From Cercis canadensis (Eukaryota; Streptophyta; Magnoliopsida; Fabales; Fabaceae), in contig QAOA01005733.1 of the NCBI GenBank assembly GCA_003255065.1, positions 74,835 to 138,834 of the forward strand: a stretch of 64,000 nt of DNA. Reading direction: 5' to 3'. Below, one piece after another: positions 44,979-55,614 of the stretch. Made by a program: the position numbers and the translations under genes. Every line of letters starts with the position of its first letter. The first letter of the stretch is position 1. The notes under the pieces were generated by a model that did no database searches, was not told the DNA's origin, and saw only the letters and a list, made by a program, of their open reading frames with translations.

Positions 44979-46354
44979 TCAGGTTGGATGTTGAGGGGAC
45001 GGCTGGCTGCATAGGCTGCTACTGAAATGGTGGCCTAATTTGTTAAAACTGGCTCTACCTGGCTGGTTGAAATTGGTTCTGTTGTTGGTATGGTTACCTA
45101 TATTGCTGCTGCTGCTGCTGTTGGGAGGACTGCTGTTGTGGTGCTGCAGCATTGCCATATCAAAAATTTGGATGATCCCTCCAACCAGGGTTGTAAGTAT
45201 TGGAGTACGAATCATATCTAGGCTGCTACTGCAGTTGGTATTGGGGTCTGCCAGGAAAAACACCTGCTGCAGCTACAGAGGGATCCTGAAATCCAGAATC
45301 TCCATCTTGAAGTGTAGGGCACGCATCTGTCGGATGAGATGGACAAGCGCAAATGCCACACAAGCTTGCAGGTTGAGGTGTAGGTACTTGTTGCCCCACT
45401 GCCAACTGCCTCACCAAGGAGGTCAATTCATCAAGTTTGTTCTCCATTCTTTATTGGTCAGCAAGTGATACACCAACTTCATTGACTCCCCTGGTGGAAT
45501 GAATCATCCTGACACCAAACTGCTGGGAATTTTCAGCCATATTGGAAATCAAGGCTCTGGCAGCAGCTGGTGTTTTATCCACTAATGCTCCTCCACACGC
45601 AGAATCAATATTACTTCTATCCAGAGGTGACAAGCCCTCATAGAAATATTGTAAAAAAAGCTGATCACTTATCTGATGGTGAAGGCAGCTTGAGCACAGC
45701 TTGGTAAATCTCTCCCAATACTCATGCAATGTCTCCCCTGGCAGTTTCCTTATGCCACATATTTCTTTTCGAATGGCAGCAGTCCTTGATGCAGGGAAGA
45801 ACTTTGCCAAAAATAGCTTCTTCATATCACTCCAATTTTTGACAGAACCTTGTGATAAGTAGAAGAGCCAATCCTTAGCTGCATCAGAAAGGGAGAAAAG
45901 GGAATGCTCTCAACTTGATCTGCTCTTCAGAGATTCCTTGTGGTCTCATTGTGGAACAAACCACATGGAATTCCTTGAGATGTTTATGAGGATCTTCACC
46001 TGCAAGACCATGAAACTTTTGCAACAAGTGTATAAATCCAGATTTCAATTTGAAAGCAGTATCAATTTCAGGATATTGGATCCCTAAAGGTTGATAAGCA
46101 ACATCAGGAGTGGCCAATTCCTTAAGAGTTTTATCCCTAGCTTGCATATTATTATTATTTCCAGCCTTGTTAGCATTATCAGCTCTATTAGCTTCATCAA
46201 CAGGATCAGCAACAGGAATAACAATAGGAGGTCTATTGTCAGGCATTGTTGGTTCTAAACTATCAACAGCCCTATGTGCTCTATTAAGTGTATGCAAGGT
46301 TCTCTCTATTTCAGGGTCTACTTCCAGTAATTCAAAAGGAGAAGACCTAGTCAT
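44979..46354 (-). pseudogene. Copy B gag
   Basis: Starts at 46354 with MTRSSPFELLEVDPEIERTL, the same start as copy A. Pieces in order: polar N-terminus with an asparagine run, 'TLKELATPDVAYQPLGIQYP', 'FHGLAGEDPHKHLKEFHVVC', 'MKKLFLAKFFPASRTAAIRK' and 'GETLHEYWERFTKLCSSCLH' (capsid-type gag domain), then 'LCGICACPSHPTDACPTLQD' (zinc-knuckle-like) and a serine/asparagine-rich tail. Confidence 0.88.
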
Positions 46355-46948
46355 ACACCATGCAAATAAGTGGCTAAATGGCTAAACACACAAAAATGAC
46401 AGAATTTGGCTAAAACAGAAACATACTAAAAGCACAAAACAAAGGCAAAAATACACTAAAATAAGACTAGAAAAGGTGTCTAAACATTTTTAAAAAAATT
46501 TCTACCACCACAGCATGAAAGCTGGATGAAAATGGAACTCAAAAATCAAATAAAAAATGGAAAAGTGGTCAAAACAATGGAATTTGGCTTAAAATTGTTA
46601 GCCTCTTTTCCTTTAATTGACCAAGTTTCAGGTCAATTGGAGCATAAAATTTTGGCCGAAACAGTACAACCGAAAATCACTAATTCAAGACAAATCAAAG
46701 GGAAAACAAGGAAAAATGGAACCAAATCAACATGATTCACACAAGGACAACCTAAGACATTGAGGGGAACCTCAAAGCAAGAAAAACAGTGGCCACAGGT
46801 CTCACACATAATAGATACTTGGTCAAAAAGTAATGAAAAGGTGGCCAAAACCCTAAAAAGAACACAAATTCACACACAAGCAGGGTGAATCAGGGGGAAA
46901 TTAAAAGTTAGTTTTACTACAAATAATATTGATTCAAAGATAGAACAA
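46355..46948 (-). other. Copy B leader
   Basis: Untranslated stretch between the primer site and gag, similar to 37127-37767. The same 71-codon frame (46848-46633) recurs without a known domain. Confidence 0.65.
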
Positions 46949-46966
46949 TTCCTGGCAACAACGTCA
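46949..46966 (-). other. Primer binding site region, copy B
   Basis: Same position relative to the LTR and same overall form as the tRNA-Asp-type site of copy A, though diverged from it. Confidence 0.7.
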
Positions 46967-46971
46967 AAATT

Positions 46972-49821
46972 TGATGAGCTGCCGAGGCTCCTCAAATTAG
47001 TGAAAGTTTAAGGTCGGTTTACCTAAGCTACTTGTAGCATAAGGCAACCCTAAGTTGAACCAAATGATTATTCTATTTAGTGAATCAGTTTTAAGAACAT
47101 ATAAACAGAGGGGTTTTGTTTGTTTTAGTGATTGACAGAAATTAATTATAAGTGGTAAACCTAAAGGAAAACAACCAATCCAAGTCCAATTGATTCTGAT
47201 TTTAATCCATCCTTGATTTCCAAGGATCCATTTAATTATTAACCATGTTCTTGGCCTTAGAAAACATCAAGAAGCCTCTCAGTCCTCTATGGATATCCAC
47301 TGGTTAAACAACCAGAATTCGGATCAACAGGAGATTAAATGAATTAAGCAAACATTCAAGTCTAGTTTAACCTAAGTCCAGAATCTAGCCAAGGGTAATT
47401 AATCCATCCAAAAGCTTAGAACCATTAATTAACCATACAATCCTCTTTTATCACATGCAAACAGAATATGAAAATCCAAATCCGAATTAAACAATTCAAA
47501 CAGAATATTTCAGAGGATTGAAAGAACTTGATTAACAACTAAAGGAATAACAACAAAGCATAATCTCAGAATTAATAATCAGAATAGTCAAAACCTAGAT
47601 TGATTGGAGTATTTAGCCCTCCATGAACAAGAGAAGCCAAGTTCTTACAAAATATCTAGAGAGAAAACTTAAAGACTAAGAAAACTTGAAAAGCTGTCAA
47701 AAAATATCCTAAGTCTTCATTCTGATTTCAGCTGCCTCCTTCTGCACATATAGACCTTCAAAAATGCATTCACACCCAAATTGCCCTTAGGTCACACTGA
47801 TTGCCATGGGCCTTAGCTTTCATTGGGCTTTGGTTTGGGCTCAATTGGACTTGTCATGAAAAAGTTAGGCCCATTTAAGTGCCAACAGGTTCCTGGAACC
47901 ATCAACCAACTGATGAGCTGCCGAGGCTCCTCAAATTAGTTTAAGTTTAAAGTCGGTTACCTAAGCTACTTGTAGCATAAGGCAGCCCTAAGTCGAACCT
48001 AAGGATTGTTCTATTTAGTGAATCATATTAAGAAGCATATAAACAGGGGGGGTTTGTTTGTTCATGTGATTAACAGAAATTAATGGTAAGTGGTAGAGTT
48101 TTAGGGAAAACAACCAATCCAAGCCTTAACTGATTCTGATTTTAGTTCATCATTGATTTCTAATGATCCATTCAATTATTAACCATGCTCTTGGCCTTTA
48201 AAACATATCAAGAAGCCTCTCAATGTTCTATGGATGTCCACTGGTTAAGCAACCAGAATTTGGTTTTAACTAAGACTAAATGAATTAAGCAAACATTCAA
48301 GTCCAGTTTTACCTAAGTCCATGATCCTGCCAAGGTAATTAATCCATCCAAAAGCTCAGAAACATTAATCAACCATACAATCCTCTTTTATCACATGCAA
48401 TTAAGCAATCACACATGAAGATCCAAATTCGAATTTTAACAATCCAAACAGAATAGTCCAGAGGAAGCAAGAAGCAGATTAATCATTGAATGAATAACAA
48501 CAACACATAATCTCAAAACCAATAATCAGAACAGCCAAAACCTGGATTGATTTGATGAATTAGCCCTCCATGAACAAGAGAAGCCAAGTTCTTACAAAAT
48601 ATCTAGAGAGAAAACTTAAAGACTAAGGAAAGAGCAAAAGCTGTCTAAAATATCTAATTCACTTCATATCAATTTCGGCTGCCCCCTTGTGCTGATATAG
48701 ACCTCCAAAATTACATGCACACCCAAATTGCCCTTAGGGCACACTTGTTCCCATGGGCCTTTTCTTTAATTGGGCTTTGGTTTGGGCCCATTTGGACTTG
48801 TCATGAGGAAGTTAGGCCCATTTAAGTGCCAATAGGTGTCTGGAACCATCAGCCAACTTCCACCGCAAATAAGACCATCTTCAATGTAAAATATGGTGAA
48901 CCGGTCTTCATAACAATTGAAGCTCTGTCTGTTAGCTTTCCAATGGTACCAGTTTCAAGTCCATATGACATCCACAACTCAAGTTATGGCCCAAACACTG
49001 CATGTAGGTTAGGATCCTGCTACAGCATGTCTTCTCTGGCTTCCAGGCTGCATATGACCTTCTGGACGTCCAAATTAGCTTTGGAGCCTTGAAAGAAAGT
49101 TGTAGACAATTCTCTCAGTTTTCCTACAAGGTATGACTCGGAATTTTTAGACATCCACAACTCAAGATATGCACGAAACACAAAGATAGCATAAAATGCT
49201 CAGTATTGCTAGAAATTGCAATTAGGCACAAATGGATCCAAAGTCATGAAATGAGGTCTAAGTCTATGCAATTCAGCCCAAAAGAGGTTTAAAAGACTAA
49301 GTATGAGGGATAACTATTGTATAAAAAGTGTGTTCATCACCAACTTCAACAGGAAATAAGACCATCTAAACTATATAATCTGGTTAACTGGTCTTCATAA
49401 CAATTGAAGCTCTGTAGCTTTCCAATGGGACCAGTTTCAAGTCCATATGACATTTGAAGCTCAAGTTATGACCCAAACATTGCATGTGGGTCAGGATCCT
49501 GCGACAGCATCTCTTCTCTGGTTTCCAGGCTGCATATGACTTTCTGAACTTCCGAATTGGCTTTGGAGCCCTAAATGAAAGTTATAGATAATTCTCTCAG
49601 CTTTCTTACAAGGTATGACTCGAAATTTTTAGACATCCAGAACTAAAGATATGCATGAAACACAGAGACAACATAAAATGATCAGTATTGCTGAAAAATG
49701 CAATTAGGCACAAATGGATCCAAAGTCATGAAATGAGGCCCAAGCCCAATCAAATAGGCCCAAAAGAGGTCTAAGAAGCTAAATATGAGGGTTAACTACT
49801 GTATAAAAAGTGTGTTCATCA
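46972..49821 (-). repeat. Copy B 5' LTR, split by a nested solo LTR
   Basis: Outer LTR runs from TGATGAGCTGCCG (46972) to 'gtgtgttcatca' (49821), with 6-bp inverted ends TGATGA/TCATCA. It is interrupted at 47910 and resumes at 49345. Without the insert and the duplicated 5 bp it is about 1,416 bp, matching the 1,415-bp middle LTR. Confidence 0.92.
47911..49339 (-). mobile_element. Nested Athila-type solo LTR, 1,429 bp
   Basis: Begins TGATGAGCTGCCG and ends GTGTTCATCA, the same ends as its host LTR, flanked by the 5-bp direct repeat CCAAC (47906-47910 and 49340-49344). There is no internal region, so it is a solo LTR. It is clearly more different from both B LTRs than they are from each other, so it came from another member of the family. 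Confidence 0.93.
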
Positions 49822-49832
49822 CTACACAGAGC

Positions 49833-49980
49833 CTAGAGCGCTTAGGCGCCCAAATGCTGAAAATTTACTCCCCTTGGCAGAACCTGGAGTGCCTAGGCAC
49901 CTAAAGATTGAAGAACTAGTGTGCTGGGACAAAGAGGGAAGCGCCTAGGTGCCCAATCCTAGGGCCTAGGTGCCCCAAAG
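49833..49980. repeat. Four CCTAGG-centred palindromes
   Basis: gcgcttaggcgccc (49839), gtgcctaggcacc (49889), gcgcctaggtgccc (49941) and gggcctaggtgcccc (49962), all upstream of the TATA box at 50072. They look like repeated protein-binding sites or remnants of an inverted-repeat-rich U3. Confidence 0.7.
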
Positions 49981-50071
49981 TCCTGAGGACATGATTTGTC
50001 ACCTGTTTACCTACTTCTTGTAGGTTTTGACTCTAAAGATTGGTCCTATATAGTAATTAGACTTCCTAGAA

Positions 50072-50082
50072 ACTATAAATAG
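50072..50082 (+). promoter_or_regulatory. TATA box of the LTR fragment
   Basis: actataaatag, followed about 30 bp later by 'aggattaaattagggttaca', a plausible start region. Fossil promoter. Confidence 0.5.
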
Positions 50083-50474
50083 TTTTTTTTAGGATTAAAT
50101 TAGGGTTACACACTTTCATAAGTTGAGGATTGAAGAAGATAGATCAAAGCCATGAAGAAGAAGACAACGACGGATCTAGCTTCTGAATTAGTGTTTCATC
50201 TTCTACTTTCCTTCACTTATGTTTAGATTTATCATTAGGATGCTTTATTTTATAGTCTTGAACTAATTTTCTTTCTAGGGCTATGATGTAGCCTAACTAT
50301 GAATGCTTGTATTTTATTATAGTAATTAATCTATTGATTTTCTTTTCTAATTGAGTGTTCTATTCTACTTTTAATGCTCTAATTAACTGGTCATTAGTTA
50401 GATGGTACGTTAATCATAATAGAATCAAGAGAAAAATTATGTGTCTAGTTCATTGAGTAGAATATCATAGATTG

Positions 50475-53400
50475 TGTAGACACCGTATTTTGTTAGGGTT
50501 TTTTCATGGTTTAAAAATATAAAAAAAAAGGAAATAAATTCTTAATTTCTAATTACTATTTTTTTTTTATTGTTTGGGCTTTTGTAATTAAGTAAACCCC
50601 AAGCCCAATCCATTGTTAACTAAGCCCATTTTTATTTAAGCTCATTTGAGCCATCTTTTGTTTTTCTTAATTTTTGTATATAATAGATAAAAAGTATAAA
50701 TACATTTTTGTAAATAAATTATTGACATTATTGGATCTAAATGAGCCAATAGGAGAGCAAGGAATAGATTTTCTTCTCTCCCTATTGGTCCAATCTTTGA
50801 ATTATCATATTTTTAAATAAGTAACTAAGCAAATAAAGAAACAAAACAAATTAAAAAGAAAAAAAAGAAAAAAAGGAATATGCAGCAATTAGAGGGCAAA
50901 TTAGGAAATAGGCAAACAAAATATCTATGAGAAGGGAGATATACACATAGAAGAAAGGGAGGAAATCACTCAGCAAAAGGAGGAGCAGAAACCATTTTCT
51001 TTGAGAGAGAGTAGAAAGCAAATAGCAAAGGAGGAGCAGAAATCAAAGGGGGAGAACCAAGACTAAAGCAGAAACCAAGTAAGGTGAATTATCCCTTTTA
51101 TTTATTTTTTTTATTTTCTTTGTTGCTGCTCTATTTCGTTCTTGGTGTTCTTGGACTGACTTGGTCAATTTCTTGTGTTGATTCATCTTGTTCCTTTCAT
51201 TCCTTATTGTTTCTTTGCTTTTTCTTCCTAAATCCAAAAAATTAAAAAAAAAATTCTAGGTTGTGTTCTTGAGCTGTCCTATTCTGTTCTTACTTGATTT
51301 TAGTGGATTAGATTGATTTAATGTTAGATTGTTGATCAATTGAGATAGCCTGGATGAAATGTTCATAGCTCTTTGATTAATTGCAATTCTGGGCTGTTTA
51401 TATTTTTTTTTTTGGAAATTTTCTGCCCTAGTTGCCCCTTAATCTTACTGAACTATGGTAATTTGGTTCTTAAATGTCCAAATTCGGTTGGGGTTTATGT
51501 TCCTAGGTCATTTGTGCTTCCATTAATCGGTTTAGAAAAATTTTCTTGGTTAATTAAGTGTTGGCTGAACATTCATGTGAAAACTTGAATGTTTGAATGT
51601 TGTTAAATGCCATTTCATGCATGCTAGATTTTTTTGGGCATAATTGCTGTTGTACCAACCTTATTTAGCTTGGAAATTGCTTGACCATAGCCATTTGTTG
51701 GGTTAATCTTTGCCTAATCTTTGTTCTTATATGACCAAGTTAATAGTTTATAATTCCTTGAGAAAGTTGTTCATTGATTGTTTGAGGTGCTGGAAAAATT
51801 TGGTGAAGATGAGTCAAGCTTACTAATTGGACTTTTTGATCCAAAAAAGGTAGCCTACCTCATCCAAATCCAAGTTTATGCCAAGGAATATTCTTTGGCA
51901 GCCCCTCTTAGAAATTTCCTAGCAACTTCCATACTTCTAAGTGAATATTGTATGGAATTGAGGCCAAATTCATAGCCATTCTTGCTTTGTTAAGGTGCTT
52001 CTCTCCCATTAGTCTTGAATTGCTCCAAGTGCTAGTTTGAGCTCTTGATCATAAGGTTTTTTTAAAAATAACAAAATAAATAAAATGCAAGCCAAATAGG
52101 CAAATTGGAAATATAAAAAGCCCAAAGTGTAAAGAAAAGAAAAATTGGTCAAAGTGGCAATTATCCTATGATCATTGAGTGATATTAGTGACAAATGAGT
52201 AATCAAAAGGGAGTATATGCAAGTTAGCATAGCAAGCTATTCCATGGAATTTATTTAGGATATAAGAATTTGCTAGCAAATTTGGTTGTCTCAAGCAATT
52301 AATTTCTTTGCTGTCCTATTTGGTTGACTTAACTTCTTTGTTCTCTTTTAAATCCTTGTTGCCCTATTTTGTTTTAAATTAGCTCATAGCCTTTACATCT
52401 TGCTGTCCTGTTTTGTTTTTTCCTAGCCGAGCATATTAACTTTGTTTTTTGCTGCCCTGATTTTTCTTTGCTTGAACATCTTATTTCCTTGCTGCCCTAA
52501 TTAGCTATTGTGCTCAATTGCTTGATTTTGGCTTGCACTTAACACATTAAGCATGAAAATCGTTGCATGGTAGTGTTTTGGCTTTAGAGAGTCATTAACA
52601 TTGCATTCTTGTTATCTTTGTTGTTGGTTACGTTTTCTTTTATCTTGCTACAATTCTTGTTGTTTTCCTTGTCCAACTCTTTTGGGTTGATAATTCGGCC
52701 ATCAAGGGTTCTTGCTTGGGGGAAATTCCTAAGCTGGTGCCTTGCCTTCAAGGGAGATTACAAGAGTGGAAAGGAGTGGTAAAAGGCAAAGAGAGTGTGA
52801 GATTATTCTTGAGAAAGCCATAAGAATGTTAAACGCGAGCGATAAAGTGTAAACACTTGAGCGTTAAACACAATATTTTTATATGAGTTGCTTATTTGTT
52901 CTTTGAATCATTAGGAATTTGATGGCTGTTTGAGTTAATTTTGTTGTTGTCTTGCCTTTGTTTAAGGGCTTTTTGGAGTTGTGTTGTTTGTTTGATGGTT
53001 TGTTCTAAATGAATTGGTGTTTGTAATGCATTAAGGTGTTTGAATACATCTAATTTCAGATGCTGTCAGACAGCTCTGGCAGGGCTCTATCATCTTTTTC
53101 TAGACGGAGCTACATAGCTCCTATCTTAGTGCTTCTTGTCCCATTAGAACCGGTAGACATATATCTTCATTGTATGTAATTTTAAGATTTTTATCATGTC
53201 TCCCCTCCTCCCAATTTTCATTTAAAGTTGGTTGTTTTTCCTGCTCTGTCAAACCTGTTGATTTTCTCTGGCAGCATGTAATATTTTATTTCTTTCTAGA
53301 ATTATACAACTCGGAATTGCATGATTCTCATCTTGTTAGAACCGTAAGATGTATGTCTTCAATGTGTGTAATTTTCATATTTTTTGCATGTCCACTTTGT

Positions 53401-54808
53401 TCCCAGTTCTGATTTAATTTTTTTTTTCTGTATTGTCAGGCGTAGTCTTGTAATTCTTTCTAGATCTATAGAGCTCTGATTTAAGTGTTTCTTGTCTCTT
53501 TAGAACCATAAGATGTATATATTCAATGTGTGAAATTTTCATAATTTTGCATTTTTTTGTCAATTGTTTAAGGTTTTGTTTGGCCTGCTGTTCTGGTTTA
53601 TTACCTATATTTTTTTAACTGGTTTTCCTCCCTATTTCAATGGTATCTTATGACGGTTCTGAGTAGGATTTATGTTTTAGCTTGTTCCTATGCTATTTAG
53701 TGACTTTTTGAGCATGAATTGGTTGTTGACTCTACATTGTTTTAAGTTTTTTTCTGCATTTATCTTTGTTGTTTTAGGACTGCTTCTAGGCTTATTTCCT
53801 ATGTTGTTTCTGTACTTGTTTCAATAACTATTTCCGCTTTGTTTTGGACTGATTTCCCTTGTTGTTTAGCTAATTTTAAGTACTATTGTAAGTTGATTTC
53901 TTTTAATGTTTGGCTAGGTTCATGGGGATATTTTCAACTAGTTTCATTCATTGTTTCAATTGGATTTTAGGGGATTGTGCTGGGTTTTGTTTCATTTTTC
54001 TATTTCTGCACTATTTTGAATTAATGTCTCTCTTATATTTCTTTTTACTAATTGCAACATCCATGAGTGCATGAGTTTCTTTTCCCTCTTTATAGACACT
54101 AGTGAGACCATGTGGCATGTAAGCGGATCCCCTGTTCTAAGCTAGAAGATGTGAGATTGATCTGAGTCTTGGAGTGAAGATGCAAATTTTCTTTTTCTTT
54201 TTTTTTTTATTTGGATGTAATTTAAACCCCTTCCCATTGTACAAGGAAAAGTATTGTAATGATTAAAATCATGCATTTGCACTGCATATAAAAAATATAT
54301 CTGTGTCGCTTAGTATCTGCATGCCCCTTCACTTATCATGGAAGGATAGGGCGAGTCAGTCCTATATGGGATGTCTTGAAGGTAGCACCACCCTAGACGA
54401 TCGCTTTATGCGATGAAGGGGTGGAAGGATTTATGTATTGGTAGAGAAATCATGCATTGCACATTTAAATTCTTTATTTTTTATTTTTGTTAGATATTCT
54501 TATAATACATTTATTATTTTGGGGTAAATAAAATATACATTTTGGCCATATTGATGTTTGCACAATTAATTTAGGGTAATTTTCTTTAGACGGATGCTGT
54601 GGGGTGCCTAACACATTTCCCACGCATAAACAAACTCCTGAACCCTTTATGGTTCACAGACAATTTTTTTTAATTAAAAAAGTGTTTTTCAATTGTTCCC
54701 CACTTTCCTAATACAATTGGTAGTGACTCTAAGTTTTCTTTCAAAAACTAATCTTTTTTCTTTAAGTATGTCATCCGCGTCGTAGCGACCTTCGGGTACA
54801 TTGTGACA
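50475..54808 (+). repeat. Ogre-2 5' LTR, 4.33 kb
   Basis: Begins TGTAGACACCGTATTTTG and ends GGTACATTGTGACA, directly before the primer site. It cuts the LTR fragment to its left; the five bases before it are gattg, whose partner would lie beyond 64000. It contains the three-fold ~185-bp module (53090-53560). Frames inside it (for example 51778-51975) have no known domain. One N at 54992 lies just outside it. Confidence 0.9.
53090..53565 (+). repeat. Three-fold module in Ogre-2 5' LTR
   Basis: The anchor 'agaaccgtaagatgtatgtc' and its variants, followed by 'ttcaatgtgtgtaattttca', recurs at about 53147, 53338 and 53502; each is preceded by 'tttctaga' and a short 'tagagctc'-like run. It is the complement of the triplet in the Ogre-1 LTRs. 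Confidence 0.78.
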
Positions 54809-54811
54809 GTT

Positions 54812-54829
54812 TGGCGATTCCGCTGGGGA
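54812..54829 (+). other. Ogre-2 primer binding site (tRNA-Arg type)
   Basis: TGGCGATTCCGCTGGGGA three bases after the LTR end. It resembles the TGGCGACTCCACTGGGGA site known for Ogre elements, which pairs with tRNA-Arg. Confidence 0.82.
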
Positions 54830-55614
54830 GAGTTAGAGAGTCAAGCTTAGAAAATCGTTTGTGCGAACTTAATATGGAATTGTGTATTTTCTTTGCCCCT
54901 AAATTTGCTTTTATTTTGTTGTTTCTTCTTTGTTGATTAGTTATACTTTTGATTATGTTATTCACTTTTTTTTTTTTTTTTTTTTTTTGTANTTTTTTTT
55001 TTGCATTCGTAGATAGGTTATTACTGTCGCATATTTCTTGTATTTTCTTGTAGTTGGGTAGTTTATGGTTGATATAAGTTGAGGTTTGTATGCTTCTCCC
55101 GCACACACTGTGCACTAACACTATAACCATGCACACTACTCATCGGCTCTGTACCTAGGCCACTTTAAACCTAGGATTAGAAGGGAGCCTAATGTTATTA
55201 CCGAGAGATTTATCCTTCGGTGGTTTACATGAAAGCTTTCACTCAAATTGTGAATCATCTTGCTGATTTGGGTGAACATAGGGGCTATCCCCTTGTGAAC
55301 CAGGTTAGTAAGGTGTGATCTCCATCATTTTGGTGGGGGCAATCTGCAATACCTTGGACTTTCAGGATATTAGGACTCATCACCAAACTATTCACGTAGT
55401 TTGACTGTAGATGTCGTCCAATTCAAGATAGACCTTGGCCATTAAGCTAGAAATCCTAAACCTAAGGTTGATCCTTTCATAAGACAAAGGGAGAAACACA
55501 TCCTTCTTCTCAAGTGTTTACATGTTTTTTGTCTTATTTTATTTATTTCGTTCTGATGATTCATTCTGCTTTGCTTAATTGTCAGGGAGTGGCATTGAGA
55601 GATAAATTGTTAGC
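54830..55614 (+). other. Ogre-2 leader
   Basis: Untranslated stretch with a long T run and one N at 54992, so run length is unreliable there. 'gtgcgaacttaatatgg' matches the Ogre-1 leader. The minus-strand frame 55136-54771 crosses the N and is not a gene. Confidence 0.7.

Larger units (their letters stand above)
24688..49821 (-). mobile_element. Athila-lineage tandem complex (copies C, A, B)
   Basis: Three element bodies in one orientation with three LTR positions: 24688-26002, 37791-39205 and 46972-49821. Bodies A and B are very close in sequence; body C and its LTR are clearly more diverged. The lineage is read from gag ('LKELATPDVAYQPLGIQYPE'), RT ('VFMDDFTVYGSSFD') and integrase ('[17 protein letters not shown]', 'WGIDFMGPFP'), which are Athila signatures, and from a tRNA-Asp-type primer site. 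All bodies are broken, about ten or more interruptions each. The shared LTR between A and B implies recombination between elements, not three separate clean insertions. Confidence 0.88.
37791..49821 (-). mobile_element. Athila copy B, both LTRs present
   Basis: The most complete body: 5' LTR (49821-46972, carrying a nested solo LTR), primer site region, gag, protease, RT, RNase H, integrase, 3' region, polypurine tract, 3' LTR (39205-37791). Without the nested LTR it would be about 10.6 kb. About ten interruptions. LTR similarity of about 97% by eye suggests an insertion age of the order of one to a few million years, depending on the substitution rate assumed. The five bases after 49821 are ctaca; the matching left target duplication cannot be tested because copy A adjoins. 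Confidence 0.88.
49822..50474 (+). mobile_element. Fragment of an unrelated plus-strand LTR
   Basis: Carries four GCGCCTAGGCGCC-like palindromes, a TATA box (actataaatag, about 50072-50082), then 'gattgaagaagatag' and 'gacaacgacggatctagctt', phrases common just after the start site of some plant Ty3/gypsy LTRs, then a T-rich U5-like part. Both ends are cut: copy B on the left, Ogre-2 on the right. No coding sequence. I cannot assign the family securely. Confidence 0.5.
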
